Origin: JALZHR01 sp036389695
GTDB lineage: Bacteria; Acidobacteriota; Blastocatellia; Pyrinomonadales; Pyrinomonadaceae
Direction of reading: 5' to 3'
Length of the DNA stretch: 17,233 nucleotides
Assembly: GCA_036389695.1 (NCBI GenBank)
Contig: DASVWG010000332.1
Coordinates: 1-17,233 of the forward strand
The notes beneath the pieces are model-generated. The model saw only the letters and a program-made list of their open reading frames with translations. It did no database searches and had not been told where the DNA came from. This document shows positions 1 to 8,700 of the stretch, in pieces. The first letter of the stretch is position 1, and every line of letters begins with the position of its first letter. Position numbers and translations under genes: made by a program.

Positions 1-1
1 A

Positions 2-466
2 AACGGCTTGGACGCGCCGCTCGGATTTCTCCTGGCGATGAGCCGCAGTAAATTCGACCCGCAGAAACAAGGCGCGGAAGAAGGCTTATGGCGATTGTCG
101 GACGAATTCGTGACGGCAAACGGTTATAAAACGATTTGCCAGACCGAATCCCTGAGCGACCAGACGCAAAACTGCGCGGCGAAAACGTCTTCAATCTACG
201 CGAAAGCGCTCGTTTTGAAAATTTTTAACGGCGACGCGGTCTACGCCGCCGCCGCTTTCGGAATGAGCGAACAGGAAGCCAGCCAGTGGGCTTCAAGCTT
301 ACCGGCAAATCGCGAAGATTTTTGGAAAATCATCAATTCGCCGAAGCAGCGCGAACAGGTCGCCCGGTTTTTCGCCGCCGGAATCGTGGCGGAAAATCCC
401 CAACGGTTTGGGATGAAAAAAGATAAACCGATTTCGGAATTGTATCGTAATTTGATTGGAAATTAA
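2..466 (+). CDS. SLT-like (lytic transglycosylase fold) domain protein, 5'-truncated, catalytic Glu replaced
   Basis: The reading frame is open to the left edge, so this is the C-terminus of a longer protein. It aligns by eye with the end of the gene at 563-2035: GLDAPLGFLLAM matches GLDPQIGLYVAM, and FFAAGIVAENPQRFG matches FFAAAIVGENPQDFG. The second is a typical terminal motif of SLT-family transglycosylases. The catalytic ES motif reads SRSK here, so Arg (codon 44-46) replaces the catalytic Glu, and the G-x-x-x-Q and A-Y-N motifs are not recognisable. It is therefore probably a non-catalytic, wall-binding or structural homologue. The two neighbours carry FHA and membrane segments N-terminally, so this one may too, but that part is outside the window. 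TTG at 8 is an internal codon, not a believable start. Domain relationship is fairly sure; function is inferred. Confidence 0.75.
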   Translation, partial: NGLDAPLGFLLAMSRSKFDPQKQGAEEGLWRLSDEFVTANGYKTICQTESLSDQTQNCAAKTSSIYAKALVLKIFNGDAVYAAAAFGMSEQEASQWASSLPANREDFWKIINSPKQREQVARFFAAGIVAENPQRFGMKKDKPISELYRNLIGN

Positions 467-473
467 TCGTAAA

Positions 474-553
474 AATTTACAGGGATGACAGGATGAACAA
501 GGATAAGAAGAAATCGATTTTAATCCCTGTGTATCCTGTCATCCCTGTAAATT
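474..553. repeat. 21-bp perfect inverted repeat built of about 9-bp units
   Basis: Bases 474-494 are the exact reverse complement of 533-553, with a 38-nt spacer. The left arm runs on as loosely repeated nonamers ACAGGGATG, ACAGGATGA, ACAAGGATA; the right half reads ATCCCTGTG, TATCCTGTC, ATCCCTGTA. It fills almost the whole gap between two co-directional genes and would form a long hairpin in the transcript. Similar ACAGGAT-type palindromes occur as dispersed repeats in many bacterial genomes. No T-tract follows, so it is not a standard intrinsic terminator. Confidence 0.9.
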
Positions 554-562
554 CTTTTTCAA

Positions 563-2035
563 ATGACTGAAGTTTTTCTGACATATCCGACGCCGGAAGG
601 CTCGCGGGAAATCGCGCTGGACGACGCCCGAATCTCTTTCGGGCGCGGCAGCGATGCCGATTTGCGTTTTGACGACGACGGCTTGTCGCGCCTGCACGCG
701 AGCGTTCATCGCGAGGGCGAAAAGGTTTGGATTTTAGATGAAAACTCGACCAACGGCACGTTTGTCAACGGCGAAAAAGTTCCGCCGGCGGGAACGCCTC
801 TGCGCGACGGCGACCGCATAAAAATCGGTCATTACACGGATTTGCGCGTTCGTTTTGCCGAAGAAAAGCCAGCGGTGGAAGCCGTTGCGGCATCTGAAAA
901 TAAACCTTCCGCGCAATCTGCGGCGGCTTCGCCCGATTCTTCAAGCTCGTTCGGAATTTTGCCGGTCGCGCTGACGGCTTTGGCGATTTTCGTAATTGCG
1001 ATTTCGGCGGCGTTTATCGCCATTCAGGCGCTCGGCGGAAGCGAGCCGACGGTTGTGCAAAACACGAATCCGAACCGGCAAATTATCGACGAAAACGGCG
1101 AGATTATCGAAGAAGACACGCCGAAGCCTTCGCCGAAACCGAGCCGCGAAGCGAACGCGAATCAAACGATTGAGACGAATTCAAATCAAATCATTTCGCC
1201 CGAAAATACAAGTAAAAATATTATTAATTCGCTGCCGCGCAAAAAATTCGCCGAGATGAGCGAGACGGAAAAGGACGAATACGTCAAAGTCAAAGCGGAA
1301 AAAATAGCGCGGATTATCGGCAATCAGACGAGCGAACCGATTCCGCCGGAAGCCGTCAGAAGCATCCGCGGGCATCTGCAAGGTTATATTAATCGCGTTC
1401 GCGGCTCGCGCGTAAACAATTGCGGGCAGGGCATTTTTACGCGCAGCGACGTGACGACCGTGTTGGAGCGCGCCAGCAAAAACGCGCCGTTTATCCTGCG
1501 CGCTTTTTACGCCGAGGGATTAGACCCGCAAATCGGTCTGTATGTGGCGATGATTGAATCCGAGCATTGCCCGTGCCTGCAAAGCCCGACCGGCGCGCTC
1601 GGAATGTTTCAATTCGTGCGCGGCACGGCGCGAGAATACAATCTGCAGGTCAAAGACGGCGCGTCGCCTTCGAATCCGGACCAGCGCTGCGAACCCGAAC
1701 CGGCGGCGCGCGCGGCGGCGCAATATCTGAAATATTTAACGGGCAGATTCGGAACGGGTCCGATGAGTTTTCCGCTGGCAATCGCCAGCTACAACAGCGG
1801 TCAGGGCGGCTTGAGCCAGAATCTGGAGAAGGCTCTGAAAACGGCGGCTGGACAGGACAGAAGCTTCTGGACTCTGGTGGCGAACCAGGTCGCGTTTGAA
1901 GGCGGCATCGGCGAGCAATTCAGGCGCGAAAACGTCAAATACGTGCCGAAATTTTTCGCGGCGGCGATTGTCGGCGAAAATCCGCAGGATTTCGGAATCG
2001 AGATGCAGCCGCTTTCGACTTATACGAAAGAGTAG
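563..2035 (+). CDS. FHA-TM-SLT protein: FHA domain fused to intact lytic transglycosylase
   Basis: This 490-residue protein begins with a complete FHA phosphothreonine-binding domain (about residues 5-97) showing FGRGS, the SRLHA core and NSTNGTFVNG. One membrane helix follows at about 130-158, then a Pro/Asn/Thr-rich linker to about 220. The rest is a periplasmic SLT domain with catalytic Glu332 in MIESEH, TGALGMFQF (the G-x-x-x-Q motif) and IASYNSGQG (the A-Y-N motif). Topology should put FHA in the cytoplasm and the murein-cleaving domain in the periplasm. In T6SS a dedicated transglycosylase lets the TssM complex cross the wall, and FHA proteins mediate Thr-phosphorylation control; this protein could couple the two, which is inference. 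It is the only paralogue of the three with all catalytic motifs. The ATG at 563 has no Shine-Dalgarno site but matches the N-terminus of the next paralogue (MTEVFL versus MTELWL). Confidence 0.88.
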   Translation: MTEVFLTYPTPEGSREIALDDARISFGRGSDADLRFDDDGLSRLHASVHREGEKVWILDENSTNGTFVNGEKVPPAGTPLRDGDRIKIGHYTDLRVRFAEEKPAVEAVAASENKPSAQSAAASPDSSSSFGILPVALTALAIFVIAISAAFIAIQALGGSEPTVVQNTNPNRQIIDENGEIIEEDTPKPSPKPSREANANQTIETNSNQIISPENTSKNIINSLPRKKFAEMSETEKDEYVKVKAEKIARIIGNQTSEPIPPEAVRSIRGHLQGYINRVRGSRVNNCGQGIFTRSDVTTVLERASKNAPFILRAFYAEGLDPQIGLYVAMIESEHCPCLQSPTGALGMFQFVRGTAREYNLQVKDGASPSNPDQRCEPEPAARAAAQYLKYLTGRFGTGPMSFPLAIASYNSGQGGLSQNLEKALKTAAGQDRSFWTLVANQVAFEGGIGEQFRRENVKYVPKFFAAAIVGENPQDFGIEMQPLSTYTKE

Positions 2036-2107
2036 TCAGAAGACAGAAGACGGAAGACAGTAGAATTTTATCTTCTGACTTCTGACTTCTAGCTTCTGAC
2101 TTCTGAT
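2036..2107. repeat. Heptamer array forming an inverted repeat
   Basis: Directly after the stop codon lie four heptamers of the type (T/A)C(A/G)G(A/T)AG: TCAGAAG, ACAGAAG, ACGGAAG, ACAGTAG. A 9-nt centre (2064-2072) follows, then five complementary heptamers from 2073: TTCTGAC, TTCTGAC, TTCTAGC, TTCTGAC, TTCTGAT. The halves pair as an imperfect long hairpin covering nearly all of the gap before the ATG at 2112. The strict 7-nt period and the sparing of both coding regions recall the short tandemly repeated repetitive sequences known from cyanobacteria. Confidence 0.9.
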
Positions 2108-2111
2108 TTTA

Positions 2112-3401
2112 ATGACTGAACTTTGGCTCAATTACACGGACGAAACGGGCGAAACCAGACGGATTCCGGTGGAAGGCGAGAAGTTTGTCATCGGTCGGCA
2201 TTCGGAAAATGATTTGAGCATTGCGGACGGCAGTCTTTCGCGGCGGCACGCGCAGATTGAGCGTTTCGGCGACGTTTTTGTTATTTCCGATTTGGATTCG
2301 AGCAACGGGACGACGCTCAACGACGCGGAATTGGATAAACCCGCCGCGCTGAAAAAAGGCGATAAATTTAATCTCGGCGGCGGTTTTGAATTTGAAGTCG
2401 AATTGATTTCCGACGACGAAAACGCAGATGATGCGGCGGGCGCGGCGGCGCGGAAAGAATCGGAAGAACAGGCGGAAATCGCGGGCGGCGTTTCGGAAAA
2501 AGATTCGGTTTCCGCTTCTTCCGCCGCAACGGGCGGAAATTCGGTTTCGATGAGCTTTTTTATTCTCGCGCCGCTGCTGGGCGTCGTCGTTTTATTGTTT
2601 GTCGGCGGCGCTTTGTTTTTGCTTTCGGGCGAAACCGAAGTCAGCAGCAATCGAGGCAATTTTATTTATTCGGAAACGCCGACCAGAACGCCGCGCACCG
2701 CAAACACCGACGAAACGCCGGAGCCGAGCGTCAAACCGACTGCCGGCGCTTCCGCCACACCTTCACACTCGACGACTAATTCATCGCCGACGCCGCAAAA
2801 TTCCGGCGAGCTGGACAAAATCGAGCGCAGCGCTCTGGCTTTCGCGCGCCGTATTGCCGTCAACGACAACAATTACGTTCTGGCGCGAGCGCAGCTCAAT
2901 GAAATCAATAATCGTCTGCGAAATTTCAAAGGCTCGGACGCGCTGCGCGACAATCTGAAAGCGGTCAAACAAAACGCCGCGCAATTTGAAGAAGTCGCGA
3001 AATCGAAAGGCTTGAAGCCGCAGTTTCTGGCAGCCGCCGCGCTCGCGCGCATCGGCAATCAGCGCGGAAATCCTTTGCAGACGGCGCAGTCGATGCTCAA
3101 TGTTTTGGGCGAATTGAAAAACGTGCTCGGCAATGAGCTGGCGGACGAAAATCTTTTAATCATCGCCGCTTTCGAGCAGGGCGAGCGCGGCGAGTTTCGC
3201 GCGATGCGCAACACGGTCGAGGTTTTGAGCAAACAGCCCGGCGTCGATTCCGACCGCGCGCGGACAATCTGGTACCTGCGCGAAAAAGGAAAATTGACGG
3301 ACGCGCAATACGAATTTGCCCTGCGTTTTCTGGCAATCGGCGCGATTTCGCAAAATCCGGCGGATTTTAACGTCGAAACAGATGCGGTCGTTTTTAATTG
3401 A
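2112..3401 (+). CDS. FHA-TM protein with degenerate SLT-like domain
   Basis: This 429-residue paralogue of the preceding gene has a complete FHA domain (about residues 5-97: VIGRHS, LSRRHAQI, DSSNGTTLN). An acidic and Ser/Ala-rich stretch follows, then one membrane helix at about 147-172 and a Thr/Pro/Ser-rich linker to about 235. The C-terminal helical domain aligns with the SLT domain of the previous protein: GLKPQFLAAAALARIGNQ lies against GLDPQIGLYVAMIESEHC, so Arg313 stands at the catalytic Glu position. The G-x-x-x-Q and A-Y-N motifs are also gone, while a terminal FLAIGAISQNPADF keeps the family's C-terminal pattern. It is probably a pseudo-transglycosylase that still reads phosphothreonine in the cytoplasm and may bind wall or partners in the periplasm. 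No Shine-Dalgarno site precedes ATG 2112; heptamer repeats sit almost directly before it. Confidence 0.85.
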   Translation: MTELWLNYTDETGETRRIPVEGEKFVIGRHSENDLSIADGSLSRRHAQIERFGDVFVISDLDSSNGTTLNDAELDKPAALKKGDKFNLGGGFEFEVELISDDENADDAAGAAARKESEEQAEIAGGVSEKDSVSASSAATGGNSVSMSFFILAPLLGVVVLLFVGGALFLLSGETEVSSNRGNFIYSETPTRTPRTANTDETPEPSVKPTAGASATPSHSTTNSSPTPQNSGELDKIERSALAFARRIAVNDNNYVLARAQLNEINNRLRNFKGSDALRDNLKAVKQNAAQFEEVAKSKGLKPQFLAAAALARIGNQRGNPLQTAQSMLNVLGELKNVLGNELADENLLIIAAFEQGERGEFRAMRNTVEVLSKQPGVDSDRARTIWYLREKGKLTDAQYEFALRFLAIGAISQNPADFNVETDAVVFN

Positions 3402-3463
3402 CGACCGGAAAATTTAAATTTTGATAATAAAAAGGCGGGTAGAACGAGGTGTAACGGGCAGTT

Positions 3464-3498
3464 TGCTATTTACTATTTAGGCTTCACGATTTACTATT
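3464..3498. repeat. Short heptamer array upstream of tssK
   Basis: Five units in exact 7-nt register: TGCTATT, TACTATT, TAGGCTT, CACGATT, TACTATT. This is a degenerate member of the heptamer arrays in this cluster. Its complementary half is absent; only a 6-nt pairing, CGAGGT (3445-3450) with ACCTCG (3500-3505), brackets it. The rest of the 113-nt gap (3402-3514) shows no recognisable promoter or terminator. Confidence 0.6.
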
Positions 3499-3514
3499 GA
3501 CCTCGACAAATCTT

Positions 3515-4867
3515 ATGAGCAAATATCGCAAAGTCGTCTGGAATGAGGGCATGCTTTTAACGCCCCAGCATTTTCAGCAGTGGGACAATTATCACGAGGA
3601 ACTGCTGAACTCGCGCGTGCGCTCGGTTCAGCCCTTCGAATACGGCGTGCTGGATTTGCAGATTAACCGCGAGGCGATTGCCAACGGCAATTTTCAATTG
3701 ACCGGCTGCCGCGCCGTTTTGCCCGACGGCTTGCTGATAAACGTTCCCGATACGGATGCCGTTCCCGATTTGCGACCCGTCGGCGAGCATTTCAACGCGG
3801 AAAAGGAATCTCTGGGCGTTCATCTGGCGATTCCGGCGCTGAAATTCGGTTCGGCGAATTTTCAGGGAAACGGCGTCAAGCCGAACGCCAATTTGCGATT
3901 TTTGCAGGAAGGCTCGCTCGTCAAAGACGAAACTTCCGGCACGAACGAGCAGCCTTTAGCTTTTGCGCGCCCGAATCTGCGCATCATTTTCGACGACGAG
4001 CTGCGCGACGGTTTTACGTCGATGAAAATCGCCGAACTCCAGCGCACGACGACCGGACAACTTCAGATTTCGGAAAATTATATTCCGCCGGTGCTGAAAA
4101 TTTCGGCGTCCGACTGGCTCGTTAATATGCTGCGCCAGCTGGTCGAAATTCTGATTACGAAAAGCAGCAGCTTGGGCGAGCAACGGCGGCAAAGTAAGGC
4201 TTCGCTCGCGGATTTTACGACCTCGGAAGTCGCGGTTTTCTGGCTTCTGCACACGATAAATTCTTCGATTCCGGTGATGGCGCATTATTTTCGCTCGCCG
4301 CTGCTGCATCCCGAAAAGCTTTATCTGGAAATGTCGCAAATCGTCGGGCAATTGATGACTTTTTCGACCGATTTGCACCCGAAAGATATTGTCAAATACG
4401 ACCACGACGATTTGCATTTCACCTTCCTGAATCTTTCAATGCAGCTGAAAGATTTGCTCGAAACCGTGATTCCGAGCCGCTGCGTGCCGATTCCGCTTGA
4501 AAAAATCAATCCGACATTATATATCGGGCGCGTCGAAGACGAGCGGCTTTTGAAGGAAGCCGGATTTTTTCTGGCGGTGCGGGCGCAGATGCCGGAAGCG
4601 AAAATTATCGAAGACGTGCCGCGCGTCATCAAAATCGCTTCGCGCGACGTTATCGACACGGTCGTCGGTCGCGCTCTGCCGGGCGTCAACCTGACGCATT
4701 CAAATCCGCCGCCCGCGCCCATTCCGACGCGCGTCGGTTTCCGTTATTTCCAGCTTGAATCGAGCGGCGCGTATTGGGAAGGCATCAAAGGCTCGAAAAT
4801 CGTCGCCGTCTACGTGCCGGAAAAAATCCCCGACGAAAAGCTGGAAATGTATGCCGTAAAACCGTAA
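3515..4867 (+). CDS. tssK: T6SS baseplate-membrane connector TssK (ImpJ/VasE)
   Basis: The 450-residue product has the hallmark TssK N-terminus MSKYRKVVWNEGMLLTPQHF, where the protein docks on the baseplate (TssF/G). The C-terminal part has family-typical features, including FRYFQLESSGAYWEGI near the end, and contacts TssL/TssM at the inner membrane. TssK is a cytoplasmic trimer linking the baseplate to the membrane complex. Length is normal for the family. The frame could start at TTG 3497, but the conserved sequence begins exactly at ATG 3515, so that start is preferred; neither has a Shine-Dalgarno site. tssL follows 63 nt downstream with no intervening tssJ lipoprotein gene, which often sits beside tssK in other clusters. 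Confidence 0.97.
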   Translation: MSKYRKVVWNEGMLLTPQHFQQWDNYHEELLNSRVRSVQPFEYGVLDLQINREAIANGNFQLTGCRAVLPDGLLINVPDTDAVPDLRPVGEHFNAEKESLGVHLAIPALKFGSANFQGNGVKPNANLRFLQEGSLVKDETSGTNEQPLAFARPNLRIIFDDELRDGFTSMKIAELQRTTTGQLQISENYIPPVLKISASDWLVNMLRQLVEILITKSSSLGEQRRQSKASLADFTTSEVAVFWLLHTINSSIPVMAHYFRSPLLHPEKLYLEMSQIVGQLMTFSTDLHPKDIVKYDHDDLHFTFLNLSMQLKDLLETVIPSRCVPIPLEKINPTLYIGRVEDERLLKEAGFFLAVRAQMPEAKIIEDVPRVIKIASRDVIDTVVGRALPGVNLTHSNPPPAPIPTRVGFRYFQLESSGAYWEGIKGSKIVAVYVPEKIPDEKLEMYAVKP

Positions 4868-4930
4868 AAAAATATTTTCCGTTTCGAGTGACCTTTTTTC
4901 GCGCCGTTTTACGCATTAATTAAAAGAACG

Positions 4931-5638
4931 ATGTCAGACCGAGAAAGAGCACAATCCAGCCGCCGTTCGCAGCAAAGCGCCAATGATTTGGTGACTTTCG
5001 CCGCGCCTGTCTTCGATTTGATTCTGCGCCTGCAAGCCGGAATCGTGAAGCCTTCGAACGAGCTGCGCCCGAAAATCAAATCGCTTCTGGACGATTTCGA
5101 GCAGCGCGCCGGGCGTTATCGCTTCAATCATAAAGTGGTGAATGTGGCGAAGTTCGCGCTCGCGGCTTTTGTCGATGAGACGGTTTTGACCGGAGATTTT
5201 CATTTAAAGGAAGAATGGGAAAAATATCCGCTCCAGCTCGAATATTTCGGCGAGCAACTGGCGGGCGATAAATTTTTTGAAAAGCTCAAGGCGATGATTG
5301 CGCAAGTGGACGTGACGGCTGACGCGGTCGAGATTTATTACGTCTGTATGCTTCTGGGCTTTAAAGGCAGATACGCCGTCTACGAGCACGAAAAGCTGCA
5401 CAGCATTATGCAGAAGACCGCGGACGCGCTCGTGAAAGCCGGGAAAATCACGAAAGTTGAACTGGCGCCGCACTGGCGTGCCGACGACCAGCCGACGCCG
5501 CCCGAAAAACGCGGGATGCCGACGTGGGCAAAAGTGACGGCTTTCGGCGGTCTGGCTTTCGCGCTGCTGCTTTATCTGGTGATGTTTTTACTGTCATCGA
5601 AATTTTTGGACGACGCGATGCAGAAGCTGCAATTGTAG
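4931..5638 (+). CDS. tssL: T6SS membrane complex protein TssL (DotU/IcmH family)
   Basis: This 235-residue protein has the DotU cytoplasmic hook domain (about residues 17-185) with AAPVFDLILRLQ and the conserved KFALAAFVDETVL segment. A single C-terminal membrane helix lies at about 203-224 (FGGLAFALLLYLVMFLL), followed by a very short tail. It belongs to the short TssL type without an OmpA-like peptidoglycan-binding extension. With TssM it forms the inner-membrane part of the T6SS channel and it binds TssK. Start ATG 4931 has only weak purine-rich AAAAGAA upstream. tssK and tssM flank it, which is the usual company. Wall anchoring, which some systems place on TssL, must be provided elsewhere, possibly by the SLT-like proteins upstream (inference). 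Confidence 0.95.
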   Translation: MSDRERAQSSRRSQQSANDLVTFAAPVFDLILRLQAGIVKPSNELRPKIKSLLDDFEQRAGRYRFNHKVVNVAKFALAAFVDETVLTGDFHLKEEWEKYPLQLEYFGEQLAGDKFFEKLKAMIAQVDVTADAVEIYYVCMLLGFKGRYAVYEHEKLHSIMQKTADALVKAGKITKVELAPHWRADDQPTPPEKRGMPTWAKVTAFGGLAFALLLYLVMFLLSSKFLDDAMQKLQL

Positions 5639-5713
5639 AAGACCGAAGCCGGAAGTCAGTAGACAGAATAAGAAATTTCTACCGACTTCCGACTACTGAC
5701 TTCCGACTACTTT
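5639..5713. repeat. Heptamer inverted repeat between tssL and tssM
   Basis: The left half has heptamers of the type G(A/T)AGnnn in register from the last base of the tssL stop: GAAGACC, GAAGCCG, GAAGTCA, GTAGACA. The right half has CTACCGA (5679), CTTCCGA, CTACTGA, CTTCCGA and CTAC ending at 5710. The halves are mutually complementary (for example CGGAAGTCAGTAG with CTACTGACTTCCG). A T6 run follows and then the tssM ATG at 5717. The hairpin plus T-run superficially resembles a terminator, but it sits inside the operon directly before a start codon. Confidence 0.9.
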
Positions 5714-5716
5714 TTT

Positions 5717-8700
5717 ATGAGTGCCTGGTACGGAAATCAACTCAAATTCGCCTTAGGGCTTGGCGGACTCTTTTCTTTTTACGGGGTCGTCGCGATGGTC
5801 GTCTGGTTTGCCGGAACGAAAATGAATTATCCGGTCAGTTCGCGCATTGTCATTATCGCTCTGATTCTTTTAACTTTGCCGGTTGCTTTATTAATCGGTT
5901 ATCTGGCTTCGCGGCGGAAATCTAAAAAGGAACAGGCGACCGCAAATGAAGCGGCTGGCGTCAAAGCGGAACAAAAAACCGCCGACGCCAAACCGCAAAA
6001 GCTTGCCGCGGCAGACGCAAACGGCGATTTGACGAAAAGCGCGGAAGAAGTCGCGCAGTTTCTGAAAAGCTCGAATCTGGACGTTTATTCGCTGCCGTGG
6101 TATCTGGTGACGGGCACGCCGAAAGCCGGAAAATCCTCGCTCGTTTTGGGCTCAAACTTAAACTTTCAAAATCTGCCGAGCCAGCGGCAATCCGAGCAGA
6201 AATTTATCCGCCCGACGCGCAATGTCGATTGGCGCGTGACGAGCGAAGCGGTTTTTGTCGATACGGCGGGGCGCTATCAAACGGAAGGCGCGGACGCCGA
6301 AGAATGGTCTTCGCTGCTGGAAACAATCAAAAAATATCGCGGGCAAAGACCGCTCGACGGAATGATTCTGAGCGTCAGCGCCGAGCGAATTCTGCACGCC
6401 GACGAAAAGGAAATCGAAGAACAGGCTAAGCTGCTGCGCGCGCGGATTGACGAAGCCGTCCAGCGCACGAAAGTCCGCTTTCCGATTTATCTGGTTTTCA
6501 CGCACGCCGACGCGATTGAAGGCTTTCGCGATTCTTTTTCGAATTCGCAGAAGGAAGGGCAAAATCTCGTCTGGGGCGCGACGATTCCGCTCGAAAATTC
6601 CGATAACGCGCACGCGATGTTCGACGCGGAATACGAGCTTTTGCAAACGTCGGTGATGAAGCGCCGCCTGATTCGTCTGAGCGCGCCGTTTCCGCCGGTT
6701 CGCCAATTAAGGATTTTCAATTTCCCGCTTCATTTCGGCTCGGCGCGGCGCAAATTGGGCGCGTTCGTCTCGACGCTTTTCCGTCCGAATCCGTTTAGCG
6801 AAAGCCCGTTTTTGCGCGGTTTTTATTTTACGGCTGTGCCTGTCAGCCGTTCGAAACAGCCGCAAGGCGGACAGACGCTCGCGGGCGTGCCGCAAACAAT
6901 CGGGCAGACGTATTTTACCGAAAAGCTTTTCCGCGAAGTCGTTCTGCGCGACAAGGATTTGGTCGCGACCTTGCAGGCGCAGCGCCAGAAGCCGCCGATT
7001 CTGGGTTGGCTCGTGACGATTCTCGGAGCGTTTATCATCGCCGTCCTGCTCGGTCTTTCCGCGTTTTCGCTTTATGAAAACAAGAAATTGCTCGACGAAG
7101 CGTCGGAAAACGGCGAAAAAGTTTTGACGCTTTATAAAGCGGACGCCGGGCGCGACCCGTTTACGAAAACGCCGGATGAAGCTCTGGTCGAATTGAACAC
7201 GATTGAAAATCTGCGGAAAAATCTCGTCGATTTGGACGAATACGAGCGCAACGGCGCGCCGTGGCTGATGCGGATGGGGCTTTATTCGGGCGACCGGATT
7301 TATCGCGAGCGTCTGCTGAAAATTTATTTTAACGCCGTCGAGCAGCGCTTTAAAGCGCCCGTTGTCAAGCGTTTGGAAGAAGATTTGCGGAAATTTACCG
7401 AGAGCCAGAACGTGGCGAATCCGGCGGCTTTGACGCAAGCTGAAGAAGAAGCTTTAGGGAAAAACTACGATTTGCTGAAAGCTTATCTGATGCTTTCGGG
7501 CGAGCCGAAATATCGCGAACACGCCGAAGCTTCGACGATTGTCAACTCGCTTTCCGAATACTGGAACACGGAATCAAAATTAGGTTCCGGCTTGGAGCTG
7601 GCGTCGCAGCAGCAGCTCGAATTCTGGGCGAAACAGGTTAATCGCGAAGAATTTCCGTTTATCAAGTTGAAAGACAACCTCGTCACCGGCGCGCGGAAAA
7701 AATTGCAGGCTTTTCCGGCTTGGCAGCGTTATTACAAGCGGAAAACGACCGATATTTCGAAAGAATTAAACGCGAAAAACGGCGATTTGACGGTCGCCAA
7801 TATTCTGGCGAAAGAAGGCGCGGACGCGACGTTTATCGAAGGCGGTTATCGCGTGCCGAACGCTTTCACGATTGAAGGCTTGGAGTTGATGGACGCCGCC
7901 GTCAAAAACGCCGAGCAGGAACTGAGCGCCGACGATTGGGTGATGGGCGACCAGAGCACGAAACAGGCGACCGAAGGCACGGAAGCGGCGAAAATTCAAG
8001 ACCGCTATTATCGCGATTACACGGACGAATGGCGCAAATTCGTGAAAGGCGTCAACGTCCGCAACTACGCGAATCAGGCGGAAGCCGACAACGCGCTCGA
8101 AAAATTCGCGTCCGCCAACTCGCCGATGACCGCCTTAATGAAAGAGATAATGCGGCAGACCAACCTTTCGGGCAAACCGAAACCGGCGGGCTGGTTTGAC
8201 TGGCTCGCAAGCTTTTTCCAGAGCAAGAAAAAGGTCGAAACCGGCGGCAATTCGCCGGTCGAAAGAGATTTTCGCCCGCTGTTCGCCTTTGTCGGCACGG
8301 ACGACAAGCCGGAAACGTCGCAGATTAATAAATACGGCTTGCAAATCCAGTCGGTTTATTCGAATTTTCACGCGCTCGGGCAGGACGAATTCAGTCAGGT
8401 GACGAAAGACATCGCGCAGCAGAAAGATATAAAGCTGGAACCGAAACTGCGCGACGCCGAGAAAGCGATTTCCGGTATGACGGGCAGCTTTAACGACACG
8501 CCAGCCGGGCAGGAATTAGCCAATATCCTGAAAAAACCGCTGACGAATCTGCGCAATCTGCTCGGCGTCGGCGTGACGAACCAGCTCGATAAAGCGTGGG
8601 CTGACCAGATTTTCCCGAAAATGAAAGAAATCGAAAAAGGTTATCCGTTTGAAGACGCCGGCGAAGCCGATATTACGAAACTGACGGCTCATTTAAATCC

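Noticed and set aside
996..1259. Overlapping + strand frame inside the FHA-SLT gene
   Set aside because: The product is nearly all Arg, Lys and Ser, typical of an out-of-frame reading of the linker region of the real gene.
3497..3514. Longer tssK starting at TTG 3497
   Set aside because: The conserved TssK N-terminus starts exactly at ATG 3515, and the TTG lies in the heptamer array.
5639..5716. Intrinsic terminator between tssL and tssM
   Set aside because: There is a hairpin followed by six T, but it lies directly before the tssM start inside a co-directional operon, and its structure is explained by the heptamer array.
6707..7438. A 243-codon open frame on the - strand inside tssM
   Set aside because: It is fully antisense to conserved tssM sequence, rich in Arg/Gln/Phe without domain features, and has no ribosome site.
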